64,000 bases of DNA from Fulvia fulva. Taxonomy: Eukaryota; Ascomycota; Dothideomycetes; Mycosphaerellales; Mycosphaerellaceae. Shown here piece by piece: positions 24,500-35,454 of this stretch; the stretch's first letter is position 1; the number at the start of each line of letters is the position of its first letter. Below the pieces are notes generated by a model, which saw nothing but the letters and a program-made list of their open reading frames with translations, was not told the DNA's origin and searched no databases. Position numbers and translations under genes: made by a program. The DNA is taken from assembly GCF_020509005.1 (NCBI RefSeq), contig NC_063014.1, forward strand, positions 1,426,001 to 1,490,000, given 5' to 3'.

Positions 24500-26109
24500 A
24501 TAGGTTAAGCTAGCTTATAAACCTCTAGAAGTGTAGACTAGTCTTTAGTTTTATAAACCCGTCTATAACTATCTTAGAGGTTAGGGTATACTTAATAGTA
24601 ATAAGCCTCCTCTACTAAAGTTTCCTACTAGCGTTATAGGTAATGTTAATATGCTTCGACTTATTATAAATATGTACATCTTTTACTAGGGTAAGGGCAG
24701 CTTGATTGTTACCTCTTAATTGGACTGGTCTCAAATTTGATATAGTCTCCTAGTTTCTAGTGATTCTTAGTTAATAGGAACAGTCTCCTACTAACTCTAG
24801 ACAATCTATTTCTCTTAGTAGTGAAGCTAGGAATTAGGACTGCTTCGTATATACATTCATAGCTATATATTTAGCCTCTATTATAGATGTTGCTATAGAC
24901 TTTTGCTTCTTGCTTATCTAAGAAACTAGTGCCCTATAGAGGAAGAAGATATACCTAAGGATTAAGACTCTATCTACTTTGTCTATTATATAATCAGAAT
25001 CATAGTATCTAATAAGGTGTCCTTTTCTAGACTTTAAGAACTAAAGTCCTAGATCAGGGTATGATCTTAGGTACCTAGTGATCTTCTTCAAAGCCTTCAT
25101 ATAGTAGGTAGATAGGTCACTTACAAATGAGCTCATCCTTCCTAGGGCAAAAGTAATGTCTAGCCTTATAATTGTTACTAGCTATATCTAAGTACTATTA
25201 ATACTCTAGTACTCTGCCTTGTTATACCTCTTATCTATATAGCTTGAAGGTTTAAGGGCCTTATAGCTATCTATAGGTGAGTATGTAGGTGCTGCCTTCT
25301 TATAGTTCATTCCTATCTTAGCTAGGCTGTCCCTAACAAAGTGTCCTTAGTCAAGTTTTAGGAGTCCTCTCTTCCTATCCCTTATAACTCTTATACTAAG
25401 GATCTTTTTAGGATCACCTAGATCTTTAATCTTAAAGATCTTGCTAAGTTCTCTTTTGAACTAGAGAATATCTATTAACTTTAGTATAGCAATTAGAATA
25501 TCATCTATATATATAAGGATTATGATCTCCCTCTTCTTATAGATAAGTAGGCATAGATCTACTTCTGACTATATGAATCCAATCTCTCTGAGCTTTGACA
25601 CACAGAGTTGATTCTAATCTCTAGCTACTTACTTAAGTCTATATAAGCTTTTAAGGATTTTGAACACTATGTTTAGTAGAAGCTCAACTCCTAGTAGTAG
25701 TAACATAAAGATGTCTTTATAGAGGGTGCTTTCTATAAATGTATTGTTTATATCTACTTAGTAAAGATAAAGATCCTTCTTATATATAATAGCTATAAAC
25801 ACCCTAAGGGTGTCCTATCTTACTGTAGGTGTAAATGTCTCTATAAAGTCAATACTAAACTTCTATAAGAAGCCCCTTACAACTAGTCTAGCCTTGAACT
25901 TTTCAATAGCTCTACTAATGCTTCTCGTAATATCAAAGACCTATCTTAATATAACTAGATTTGCTCCTTTTAGTAGAACAGAATTTTCCTAGGTATTGTT
26001 ACTCTATAGAGCATCTAGTTCCTTTTGGATTGCTTCCTTCTAAAGATGTCCCTATTTCTTATTATTTATAGCATCCTTATAGGATTTTAGAATTAGGACC
26101 TTTTACTTA
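24500..26109 (-). pseudogene. Copia-G RT and RNase H pseudogene
   Basis: Minus-strand blocks in order: a copia-type RT start near 26000-26060 (K-E-A-I-Q-K-E-L-D-A-L), F-K-A-R-L-V-V-R-G near 25890, the active-site block Y-I-D-D-I-L-I near 25500-25520 (intact), K-I-K-D-L-G near 25430, D-I-T-F-A near 25150, and RNase H near 24880-24500 with I-E-A-K-Y-I-A-M and K-H-I-N-I. Length and order fit the Ty1/Copia family. Few stops compared with the other elements, but TAG codons still break it. LINE A1 separates it from the integrase part at 31087 onward. Confidence 0.85.
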
Positions 26110-26176
26110 TATATAATAGCTAATTAAATAGAATCGAGGCATCGAGACTATATATAAGGCTAGAACGGATTGAAAA

Positions 26177-27460
26177 ATGGCGACGACGACGGTAGTAGAC
26201 GACCGAGAGCAAGGGGGAGACGAGTAGAGGACGCTCTATAAGAAGGCGGAAGAGATAGTAGCGGTAGAAGAAGGGAGGTTTCCGGAGAGAGCACTAAAAG
26301 GAGTAATAAGCGAACTGCTCGGGGGACTAAAGGCGCTCAAACGACAAACAAGCACTACGATCAACATAGCAATCGAGGTAGAAACACGAAACGTAAGAAA
26401 CAACCCTTAAAGAGACCCGAGACAGACCTAGGGCCTAACGACCTAGGTAACAATCGCGAGCCAACCCACCCCCCCTTAAAGCACAGTACTACGAGTCTAT
26501 ATTACGGACTAGAAAGAGAAGGAAGAGATAGGAAAGATGACCGGGAGGGAGATAGTCGAGAAGATCGGAGTAAAGGGAATAGTAGGGGCAAGGGCAGACA
26601 ATAAAGGGGTCAAGCTGTTTATAGCATACGTATAGGACAAGAAGGCCCTCGAAATAAACAAGGAGTGGACACTAAAGATCGGGAGCATAGCGAAAGTCTC
26701 CTATTAACAGTATATAGTAATTGCGTATAGGGTCCTACGAACCTTTAATATACAAAGGGATACACTAAACCTCTAGAGGCAAAACTAGGTAATAGCACTA
26801 GGACTATAGATCACAAAGACAGCGTAGGTCAAGAAGAAGATAGAGGAGGGCAAGAGGGCCTCCTCGCTGATCTTATAGGTTGTAATACTAGAGCAAGCGA
26901 ACAAGGTCTTAGACTAAGGGTTGTACTAGGACTTTAAGAGGCTAGATGTAGAAATCTATTAGAGCAACCATAGAATCCTTCAATGTTTTAACTGTCAATA
27001 GTACGGACATATTGCCCTAAAGTATAGTAAAGCTATACTAGTCTACTTATACTGTGCTAGTGATCACGCGACCTAAGAGTGCTAAAAACGGAAGGAGGAC
27101 ATAAGATACGTAGTATATAGGAGAAAACACCCGGCATAGTCAAACTAATGCCTAGTTAGACTATCAGCCTAGTAGAGAGCGCGGGAAGCAAGGGTAACAA
27201 CACTAACTAGGTTCCTAGTAGGTGAACAGAAACAACTAGAGAGAACCACCCACCCGAATAAGAGACCCCGGCTATAAGAGGAGCTATAAATAGTGCTAGT
27301 AATAGGGAGACCAACGTTCTTATACAAGGTAGCGTAGAGTAATAGACAAATAAGAATCAACCAAATGATAGGGAGCTAACCCTAAAGGGAAGAACAGGAG
27401 GAGGGACGGGAAAACCAATAGCAAGACTAATAGCAAGACTAAACGGACCTAGACACAAAC
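26177..27460 (+). pseudogene. LINE A1 ORF1 pseudogene (RNA-binding, CCHC knuckles)
   Basis: It starts at ATG 26177 (M-A-T-T-T-V-V-D-D). The N-terminal part is acidic and Lys/Glu-rich. A middle part (about 26510-26900) resembles the folded gag-like domain of fungal LINE ORF1. Two adjacent zinc knuckles follow at about 26976-27090: C-F-N-C-x4-G-H, and C-A-S-D-H-A-T with a Cys after it. The product would coat the LINE RNA. TAG and TAA codons break the frame at several Gln/Trp positions. The frame ends shortly before the ORF2 start, but its exact stop is not clear. Confidence 0.8.
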
Positions 27461-27468
27461 ATGTCCTA

Positions 27469-30400
27469 ATGCCTCATACTAATAGACTATCAATCATTCA
27501 GTATAATGTGAACAGAAGCAAAGACAAGGTCTAAAGGAGCTTTCTATAAGCCTTAGACCCGGAGGAACACTATATTATAGCAATATAGGAACTATAGATC
27601 AACCTATACTCTAGGATTATATTAACTATACGAGACCCGAGATACTACGTAGTAATAAACAGAACCGAGGGAGTCCCACGAACTTATATCTATGTCAGTA
27701 AGAAGGTACTAGTAGAGGACTAGTAGGCCTGGCCGAGAACCGATAGGGATATCACTATAGTGTAGCTCAAAACAACTTAAGGCTAAGTCCTGATCTATAG
27801 CGTATACAACCCACCTCTAGAGTCTAGAAGCAGCACACAACTATATACGCTAGGAAGGCTCCCGGAAGCAATAGACTAACAAAACCACAATATCGTGATA
27901 GGAGATTTCAACCTCTACTACCTAAAGTAGGGATCGGACTTCACCCTAGCACACTACTTCTTAGTAGAGAGGCTCATTAGTCAGATAGAAACAGCCTAAA
28001 TGGACTTGATCACGCCAAAGGGAACAGAAACTTGGGCTAGAAACAACAGTTCTAGTACGCTAGACCTATGCTTTATGTCCTACGCCTTAACACGACGGGT
28101 AGAAAGCTATATAGTTAATGACTAACTAGAGTCCTTATTAGACTACTATCCAATCCAAACCGACATCTAACTTATAGTTAAGGAGGAGAGGGAACCTAAG
28201 AGGAGGCTCTACTAGAAGTAGGCCGAGTGGACACTAGTATAGTAGCGGCTAGAAGGCGAACTAGAACAGGTGAACATTGACAATATATATATAACGGAGG
28301 GGATTGACTAAGCAGTAGAGTAGCTAATAGAACCTATACAAAGGGCAGCCCAGGCCTATATACCTAAGAAGAGATGGTCGCTATACTAGAAGCTATACTA
28401 GACACTAGAGTACATAGCCAAAGTCAAGGAGGTAAGGAGAGTAAGAAGGAGATAGGAGTAACGACGTACCTAAGCAAACTAGGAAGCCTATAACAACGCG
28501 TATAAAGCAAAGAAGGCGTAGATCAGAAGAGACAAGACGTAGGAGTAGAGGTCAACTATAGGGATGATTATAGAACACCCGGAACAAATCTAGAGACTAG
28601 TAGAATAGGCTAGGAAACTAGACGAGGAACGAAACTCCCCGCCCCAGTTTCCCTCAATACAGGACCAAGACGGGGAAACGCAAACCACTCCGATAGGGAA
28701 AGCGAAAGCATTCGCAGACCACTTCTTCGGGACTCAGGTAGAGGCAGACCTAAGCAACATCCCAGGAACACACATTCCTCCGCCAAGGGAGGCTAACTGG
28801 CAAGTGTCTGCTATAGAGATCGGAAACATTATCAAGAAACTAAAGGGCAACAAAGCCCTAGGCCTAGACAAGATCCCTAACTGTTACCTAAAAGCTAGTA
28901 GCAGCCTTATTACTCTAGTGCTTACGCCAATCTTTACCTAGTATATAGAGTAGGGGTATTGCCTAAAGGCCTTTAGGCAATTACTAACTTACGTCCTAAG
29001 GAAACCCTAAAAGGAAGACTATACTAAGTTGAAGTTATATAGACTAATTACGTTACTAAACATACTAGGGAAGCTCCTAGAGAAGGTCGTAGCTATAAGG
29101 CTTACCGGAATAGTAGAAGAACATAACCTCCTCCCGGTAACGTAAATAGGGGGGAGATAAAAGAGATCTACCCTCATAGCAGTCGAACTGATTATAGAGC
29201 AAATTAGACACATCTAGTACTATAGCAATAACAAGGTAGCCTCACTACTTTTACTAGACATATTAGGGGCTTTCGACAATATGTCCTACGTAAGGCTCCT
29301 ACACATCCTTAGAATAAAAAGCATCCTAGCCTAGATAGTACACTTTATATAGTCATTCCTTAAGGACAGAACAACCTAGATCCTCCTAGGGTCCTTCAAA
29401 GCCCCGTAGACCCTAATTGCGAACACGGGCATCCTATAGGGCTCTACACTCTCCCCAATTCTGTTCCTCCTCTTTATAGCCGGCCTGACCCTACTCCTAG
29501 AAACAGTAAACACCTTAGTATCGGGGTTCGTAGATAACACAAATATCCTAGCGTAGTCGGGGTCTATAGAGGAAAACTGCGCACTCCTAGAGGAGAGACA
29601 TAGACAATACGAAAAGTAGGCAAGAGAGTATAGGGCAAAATTCGTACCGGACAAGTACTAACTTATCCATTTTAGTAAGGTAAAGACAAAATATAACTTA
29701 GTAGTACTAGTAAAAATCTAGGGGTTCGAGACCTATCCTATAAGGGAACTTAGAGTCCTTGGGATATAGCTAGACCCGAAACTCAGCTAGGGACCATAAG
29801 TGAAGAAGGCGTAAGCGAGAGCGGACACTAATAGACAATTAATCGAGAGACTTACTACGTCAACCTAGGGGGCGACCTTCATAAAGGCCTAGACTATATA
29901 CAAGGCTATTGTCAAGCCCGTAATGCTATATAGAGCAGCAATTTAGGCAGCGGAAAAACACATCCCGAAGAGAATTAAGGACCCCCTTAATAGAGCGTAG
30001 GCAGCCTACCTAAAGAGAGTACTAGGGGTATATAAGTCAACCCCTTATAGGACAATAGAAATGGAATCAGGTACAGCCCCTATTAGGGAGTACCTCTAGG
30101 GCATAAGGTGTCAATACGTAGAGAAGACATCAGTATACCCAGCCTAGGGAACTATCTAAGCAGCTACTCAAAGGATAAGAACCTAGTAGGAGAGGAGGAG
30201 AAGACCTAACCGGCCATATATAATCCTATAGAAGGAAGTAGACCTAAAAACATCATAGGAAATCCTAGCAGCCCTTAAACAGAGAGAAGCTCTAAGGGAG
30301 CAAGCTAATACAGGGGACAAAGGGAAAAAGAAGCAAAGCTAAGTAGAAAGGATCGTAGGTCACCTATAGGAAACGCGTTAGAACCAAAAACCGGTAAGGC

Positions 30401-30870
30401 CAGGAGCCCTACTAGCGGCCAGGACCTTCGGGAGGTATAACTACCTTATCTATAAAGACCTAAAGAGGGCGGAAGCAAGCATAGCTATCTAGATTCGCTC
30501 TGAGCACATTGGGCTAAGAGCATACTTGTACTAAAGAAGAGTCCTAGGATACGATTCTAAACGTTGCCCCTATAGCTACCTATCCTAAAACCCGGAGCAC
30601 ATAGTGCTAAACTGTACTAAGTGGGTAAAAGGGAGAAGCTAGTAGAGGGCGAAGGCAAGAGATAGGCAATACTAGGCTATCATCTAGGACAGACAAGATA
30701 TAAGGAGAGTGACAAGATAGATCCTTAACGAGGACTACCTAGAGCAATTCTCCCTAGCAGTAGAAACGGAAAGGTAGATAGAGAGGAGGGAGAGAGAGAG
30801 AAGAGCCGGGGAAACAGAAGGGAGAAAGGGAATCGAGAGGAGGACATCACTAGGGTTACGGGCAAGGTAG
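27469..30870 (+). pseudogene. LINE A1 ORF2 pseudogene (endonuclease, RT, CCHC)
   Basis: It starts at ATG 27469 (M-P-H-T-N-R-L-S-I-I). An endonuclease domain follows to about 28200, with Y-N-V-N-R-S-K near the start and I-G-D-F-N near 27900. The RT runs about 28770-29700 with K-A-L-G-L-D-K, L-L-L-D-I-L-G-A-F-D near 29260 and the active-site block F-V-D-N near 29527-29538, where the second Asp is Asn. A C-terminal Cys/His knuckle lies near 30560-30620. It ends at TAG 30868-30870. About 28640-28920 keeps many CA and TG steps, unlike the rest. Stops make it inactive. Confidence 0.88.
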
Positions 30871-30956
30871 TTATAGGGTAACAACTATAACACTAGCGTA
30901 CCCTAAAGGAAGGAGAACGAAAGGACAAGACAGGAAAGAACGAGGAGGGCAAAGAC

Positions 30957-30991
30957 GAGGAGGTTTTCATCCGTTAATCGGGTTTCCTACC
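30957..30991 (+). other. LINE A1 3' UTR hairpin
   Basis: GAGG pairs with CCT(A)C around a loop with TTTTCA and GGGTTT. It lies about 90 bases before the ATCT tail. Confidence 0.6.
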
Positions 30992-31086
30992 TACACAAAT
31001 AGACCTAAATAGCGAGAGACCTGTATAGACTATAGGGCACTAAAACAGGCGAATGAATAATCTATCTATCTATCTATATAATAGCT

Positions 31087-32700
31087 TCTATAGTTACTAT
31101 AAAGGCCATTTCCTTAACTTCTTCTAGGAATTCGCTATCCTATAGTATTGGACTGTCTAATGATTACATAGCTATAAAGAAAGCTTAGTAAAAAGCAGTA
31201 AGGTTCTCTAAGAGGTCTATTGCTTCTCCTACTTTAGTAGTTAGTTCGGGCTTAGAGACTATAGATCTTAGGGCTTTCTATTTCATGTTATAGCCCTTAA
31301 CATCATAGTCAGCCTTTCTCTTTTTAAGGGATGATTTAGGGACCGTTACTTATAACCTAGTAACGTCTATTTCCTAGGGATCTAGGGAGCTTCTCTTAAT
31401 TAGCTAATCAATTTTCTGAAATTCTCCTACGTTCTCCGGAGGTTAGGGAAGTTATATTAATAGCTTTCTCGGCTAAGCGACTTTAGGGCTCTTAATTAGC
31501 TAATCTATTTCGGGGGTGCTTTAATAGACGCCTAAATAGTAGGTAGATTGTCCTAAGAATACGTTCTTCCTCGGCCTTCCTAAGGGCTTCCTAGCTAGTA
31601 TACTACTCAGTAGATTCGATGTTAGAACATTAAGACCTATATCACCTCTAGGCTAGTCCTTAAAGAAGTCTATATATATATGTTGTTTAACAGCTCTTAT
31701 ATCTAGTTCCTAAAAGAGCTATACTTTAGCTATGTTTTTGATATACCTAATAAACACTACTTCCTTACCCCTATTTATTAGCTTGTCACTTCTTACCTAT
31801 TAAGGTTAGGATCTTATATCTATATAGACAACAGCTTTGTATCCCTAAACTTTCAAATAGTTAATAGTCGGTTTGATACTATTAAAAGCCTTATCTAGTA
31901 AAACCTTAAACCTATCGTAATCTAGGCCATTTAGTAGTTTATTCCTTATATAAGTTTGGGCCTCTAGTACTTTAGGCCAAAATTTAACCGGCATTTTAGC
32001 CTCTTTAAGCATTGCCCTTATAGAGTCCTCTAAGGTTTGTATTGACCTCTTAACTAGTCTATTCTATAGAGAGTTATATACCTTAGTCGGCTCGAGCCTA
32101 ATCCCTAAATCCTTCTCCTACTACTTCACTAATATAATAAGTTCTTTTGTATTGTTAAGCCTTACTACTTTTAGCTACGCTAATAATTTCCTCTCTGCTC
32201 TAATCTTCTACTTCTAGAGACTATCTAGAGTATCTTCTCTTTTCTTAAGAGGAAAGGTCTACTACTTCCTAGAGAAGTTGTTAATAATCTTAAGCTAGTA
32301 TTTAAATCCTAGTCTTGAGATTAGTAGTAGGCTATATATATTAATAGATATAAGGGCAAGTCTTTTAGATCTTCTCTCTATAACTTTGCCTTTATACTTC
32401 TACATCTTTGCTATTAAACATACTCTATACTAGTGAAAGCTATCCTTAGGGATAGGAATAGGTTCTTTCAAGTCTATTACCTTATAAAGATTCTAGAGCA
32501 AATTCTTCCTAAAGTATACAAATTTTCTATACTAAAGCTCCTACTGCTTTAGGTCGGTCTCTAATTGAGTAGTCACAAAGGCATTCTCTATTAGTAGTGT
32601 ACATAATGAGTAATATGCCCGTTCTTATAGGAGAGGAGAAATCTTGTTAATAAATCGAACCCCCCTAAGGAGCTTTGTCTAGATAATAGTCTTACTAGAG
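31087..32700 (-). pseudogene. Copia-G integrase and C-terminal linker pseudogene
   Basis: The minus strand encodes a copia-type integrase end near 31900-32060 (L-V-K-R-S-I-Q-T-L-E-D-S-I, M-P-V-K-F-W). In copia integrases the position before R-S is the catalytic Glu; here the codon (32049-32051) is AAG after GTT, as expected if TpG became TpA. A K-A-V-V-Y-I-D/F-I-R-Y-I type region and a long linker to the RT follow to 31087, where LINE A1 begins. The integrase core extends right to about 32700 with several stops. Confidence 0.75.
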
Positions 32701-32899
32701 GGGGAAACAAGAGAAAATAATAGAGGTTAAACACTAAACTACTTACTAAACTAGTTCTATGAAACTAGGTTTACTCCTAGCTTAGGTATAAGTAGGATAT
32801 CTTCTAAAACAACTTTTCTACTAGCTCTCCTACTCATCTCTACATTCCTAATATAAGTAGCTAATAAAAACCTACCTCCTACTTTGATCCATTTCCTTC

Positions 32900-33940
32900 T
32901 TATTAAGGGAGTTATAGATCTAAAGAGGTAGCTTTAGTCAGTTATATAGGATGAAGTATAGGAGTTAAGTAACTACTCTAACGAGGGGAACTTACCTTAG
33001 TTTTCTATAGTTAAGTAAGCCACTTTATTATACTTATCATTATTAGACATTGTCTCTAGGGATGAGCTGTATAAGTCACGTGACTCTTAGGCGGAAAAAC
33101 CTTTTCTAGTCTTCTTTACTTTAGAGGTATAAGACTAGGCCTAGTTCTTCTAGAGCGATAGTATATTAGAGCTAAGTTTCTTTACTATTTTCTTAAGTTC
33201 TTCTATAGAGGACTTCTCTCTTAGTGTCCTCCTTAAAGTGGGTAGTAGAGTTCTCTTCTTCTTAATATGTGTTATATTCTAGGAAGATAGTGGTTAGGAA
33301 TAAGATCTAAGGACCTTTCTTGCCTTAGGTAGACTAGGGCAATCCTTAATTAGATGATCCTTCTTATAGAGAAGGTAGGAGAGTAGTCTTACTAGACCTA
33401 AGGGCTTGACCTGGGTAGCTACTATACTATACTTAGCCTTAGAGGGATCTAACCTAACTCCTTAAGCTTTAAGGATCTTTAAGGTCCTTTTATAATCTAT
33501 CTTTAGCTAAGCTATAATAGTATCCCTAGCTATATAAGAGTTAGGTAGTAGTGAGCTTAAGAGCTAGGTCATCCTTATATTAGCTTTCCTATAATACTAA
33601 CCCTCTAGGTCAATATTAGCAATCCTTTTTCTAAGAGAAACTAGGTGTGTCTATACAGATCTAATAGTAAATTCTTTACTTATCTCAAAGGTTACAAATT
33701 GCTTTATAAGCTTATATATATAGATTGGTAGCACCTAGCTATACTTGTTCTAGAGATATACCTACTTCTTAGTAGCTCTTCTAGATTTATATAAGCCCCT
33801 AAGCTCAAATTTATCTTCTTCTATAATCCTACTAAGGATACTAAAGTTTTATACTATATTGTTTCTTGTCTATATTAGCGTATTAAGGATCTCTTTAGTT
33901 ATACCCTCTTCTTAGAGTTTTAGAGTCTTTATTACGTTAG
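32900..33940 (-). pseudogene. Copia-G gag pseudogene
   Basis: The minus strand shows a zinc-knuckle-like block near 33330-33375 (L-L-Y-K-K-D-H-L-I-K-D-C-P), preceded by a copia gag-like helical region up to about 33900. Reading is broken by TAG/TAA. The 5' LTR that should follow at the right is missing. Confidence 0.65.
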
Positions 33941-33966
33941 AAGTATAGGAAGTTATTATACGGGCT
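33924..33966 (-). other. 36-bp segment shared with the Copia-F LTR/leader junction
   Basis: From about 33931 to 33966 the sequence equals 48472-48508. In Copia-F this covers the first leader bases (likely primer binding site) and the last 13 bases of the 5' LTR. Here it is followed by unrelated DNA. Confidence 0.7.
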
Positions 33967-34110
33967 GATTATAATACCGTAGACATATTCGAAAGGGCCC
34001 TAAAACACGACATATTCGAAAGCTCTTATTAAGGATATTCTAACGATATATAAAGTAGGCCACTACCCCTAGGATTAAGGGAGTTCTACCTCATTTAATC
34101 TAGATAGCTT
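33967..34110. other. Short stretch between Copia-G and LINE B3, possibly Gypsy-E
   Basis: No clear domain. A 14-bp unit (GACATATTCGAAAG) occurs at 33982-33995 and 34009-34022, a partial tandem repeat of 27 bases. It may be Gypsy-E sequence upstream of its RT, since ACGGG flanks Copia-G on both sides. Confidence 0.4.
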
Positions 34111-34119
34111 AAAGCTCTC

Positions 34120-35450
34120 TTTACCCTATTTCTTTAGCTCTAAACGCCGCGGAGGTGCCTAGCTACATTAGGCAACTCCTAGGTAATAGTAGTCTAGGCT
34201 ACGGTACTAACGGCGCCTACGTCTCTATAGGCGAAGCTCCCCTAAGACAACTAGTAGTAACTTATAGAGGACGTAAAAAGTATAGAAACTAACGATTAGC
34301 TCCCTTACCGGTCTCTATAGGTAATAATCACTTAGCTACGTATAGGGCTTATACTATCGTATTACCGAGGGCAATAAGAAATAGGGACGACGTCCTAGGC
34401 GATTAGTAAGGCCACCCGGAATTAACACCCCTATAGCTAGGTATCGGTCGCGGCATCGATACTAGGCCCCCGCCTAACGTACGATATAGTTACGATCCGT
34501 ATTATAGTAAAGGAAGACTAGGCCGAAGTTACGAAGCTATTAAATAAGGAGCTCGCCTAACGAATTAACTAACTAGGGGTAGTCGTAGTGAACTAATAGT
34601 CTAACGGCACTCTATAGATCTATACTAGCTCTACTACTACTAGGAGGCACCTAGAGGTATAGCTATAGTAGGTATCTAAGGTTACGGTATTAGCGAAGGT
34701 CTTAATAAAGCAATTTACGATCCTAGTCTACGACATGCCTAAAGAGTTCGACCTAACTAACTAAAGTACCTACGTATACTCTAAGAGGACAACCCGGTCA
34801 CTCTTAACTCTCTAATCTAGAAGGCGACTTAGCTCTATAGGAAATGACTAGAAGGCAAAAAGGCCTCGGCGCTAATAGTATAGCTATAAGACGCGAAAGC
34901 GGCGGATCTAGTAATAGAACAAGGCCTAGTCTAGTAATATAGCCTTAAGATAGTAGAAAAGTACTCCTTATCCTTTTATGTCCTCTAATGCTTCAAATCC
35001 TAATAGTATAGACACTAAACCTATACGTATATAAACAAGTAGGGCTGCTCGAACTATATAGGAGACTATATATCTAGGGACTATATATCGGCTACGAGGC
35101 GGTACGCGAACTATCCGGGGTACTACCTATCGAATAGCGCGGAATGCCTATAGCGGAAACTAGCGAAAACAAGGCAATCATAAACAGAACCGTCGCCCTA
35201 AGATTCTACGGCGACCGTAAGGCTAGCCTATACCGGAACTAACTAGCGGCGGTTAGGTATAAGCGCCTTAGGGCCGAGAACAATATAAAGGATACGTAGC
35301 CTAGGGCGTACGGGAGGCCACGTGCTCTACTAGCTACGGCGAGGCAATCTAACTAGGCCCGGCTCCCCTTTAGTATATAGCTAATAGGCGTAGACTAGGA
35401 CGTATAGGGTAGTAGGACATAGGACGATATAGAGGAAATAATTGTCGATG
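34120..35450 (+). pseudogene. LINE B3 ORF1 pseudogene (CCHC knuckles)
   Basis: Read through stops, the C-terminal half shows tandem zinc-knuckle remains at about 34990-35140 (C-F-K-x-x-x-Y-R-H, then C-S-N-Y-x-G-D-Y, then a P-G-Y-Y block ending E-C). Several Cys and His codons are changed to Tyr. The N-terminal half is not recognisable to me beyond being basic and Pro-poor. Confidence 0.6.
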
Positions 35451-35454
35451 CCGA

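Larger units (their letters stand above)
26122..31074 (+). mobile_element. LINE A1: full-length Tad/I-type LINE, RIP-mutated
   Basis: It is bounded by a 12-bp target duplication TATATAATAGCT (26110-26121 and 31075-31086) within Copia-G. It has a short 5' UTR, ORF1 with zinc knuckles, ORF2 with endonuclease, RT and a C-terminal CCHC, a 3' hairpin and an ATCT tail. LINE A2 (54501-59467) is a second full-length copy. The distance between the two ORF starts (1292 bases) and the ORF2 length (3402 bases) are the same in both. Confidence 0.9.
24212..33959 (-). mobile_element. Copia-G: Ty1/Copia element, minus strand, 5' LTR missing
   Basis: On the minus strand the order is gag, integrase, RT, RNase H and a 210-bp 3' LTR at the left end (24212-24421). 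ACGGG flanks both ends. The expected second LTR at the right is absent; instead the right end carries about 36 bp shared with the LTR/leader junction of Copia-F. It is interrupted between integrase and RT by LINE A1. It is less strongly RIP-changed than its neighbours and more AT-rich, keeping many CA and TG steps. Confidence 0.8.

Noticed and set aside
25810..25992. 60-codon plus frame
   Set aside because: Antisense to the Copia-G RT.
27169..27360. 63-codon minus frame
   Set aside because: Antisense to LINE A1 ORF1.
29019..29654. 64- and 92-codon minus frames (also 55918-56196 plus)
   Set aside because: Antisense to the LINE A RT; useful only as proof of identity between the two copies.
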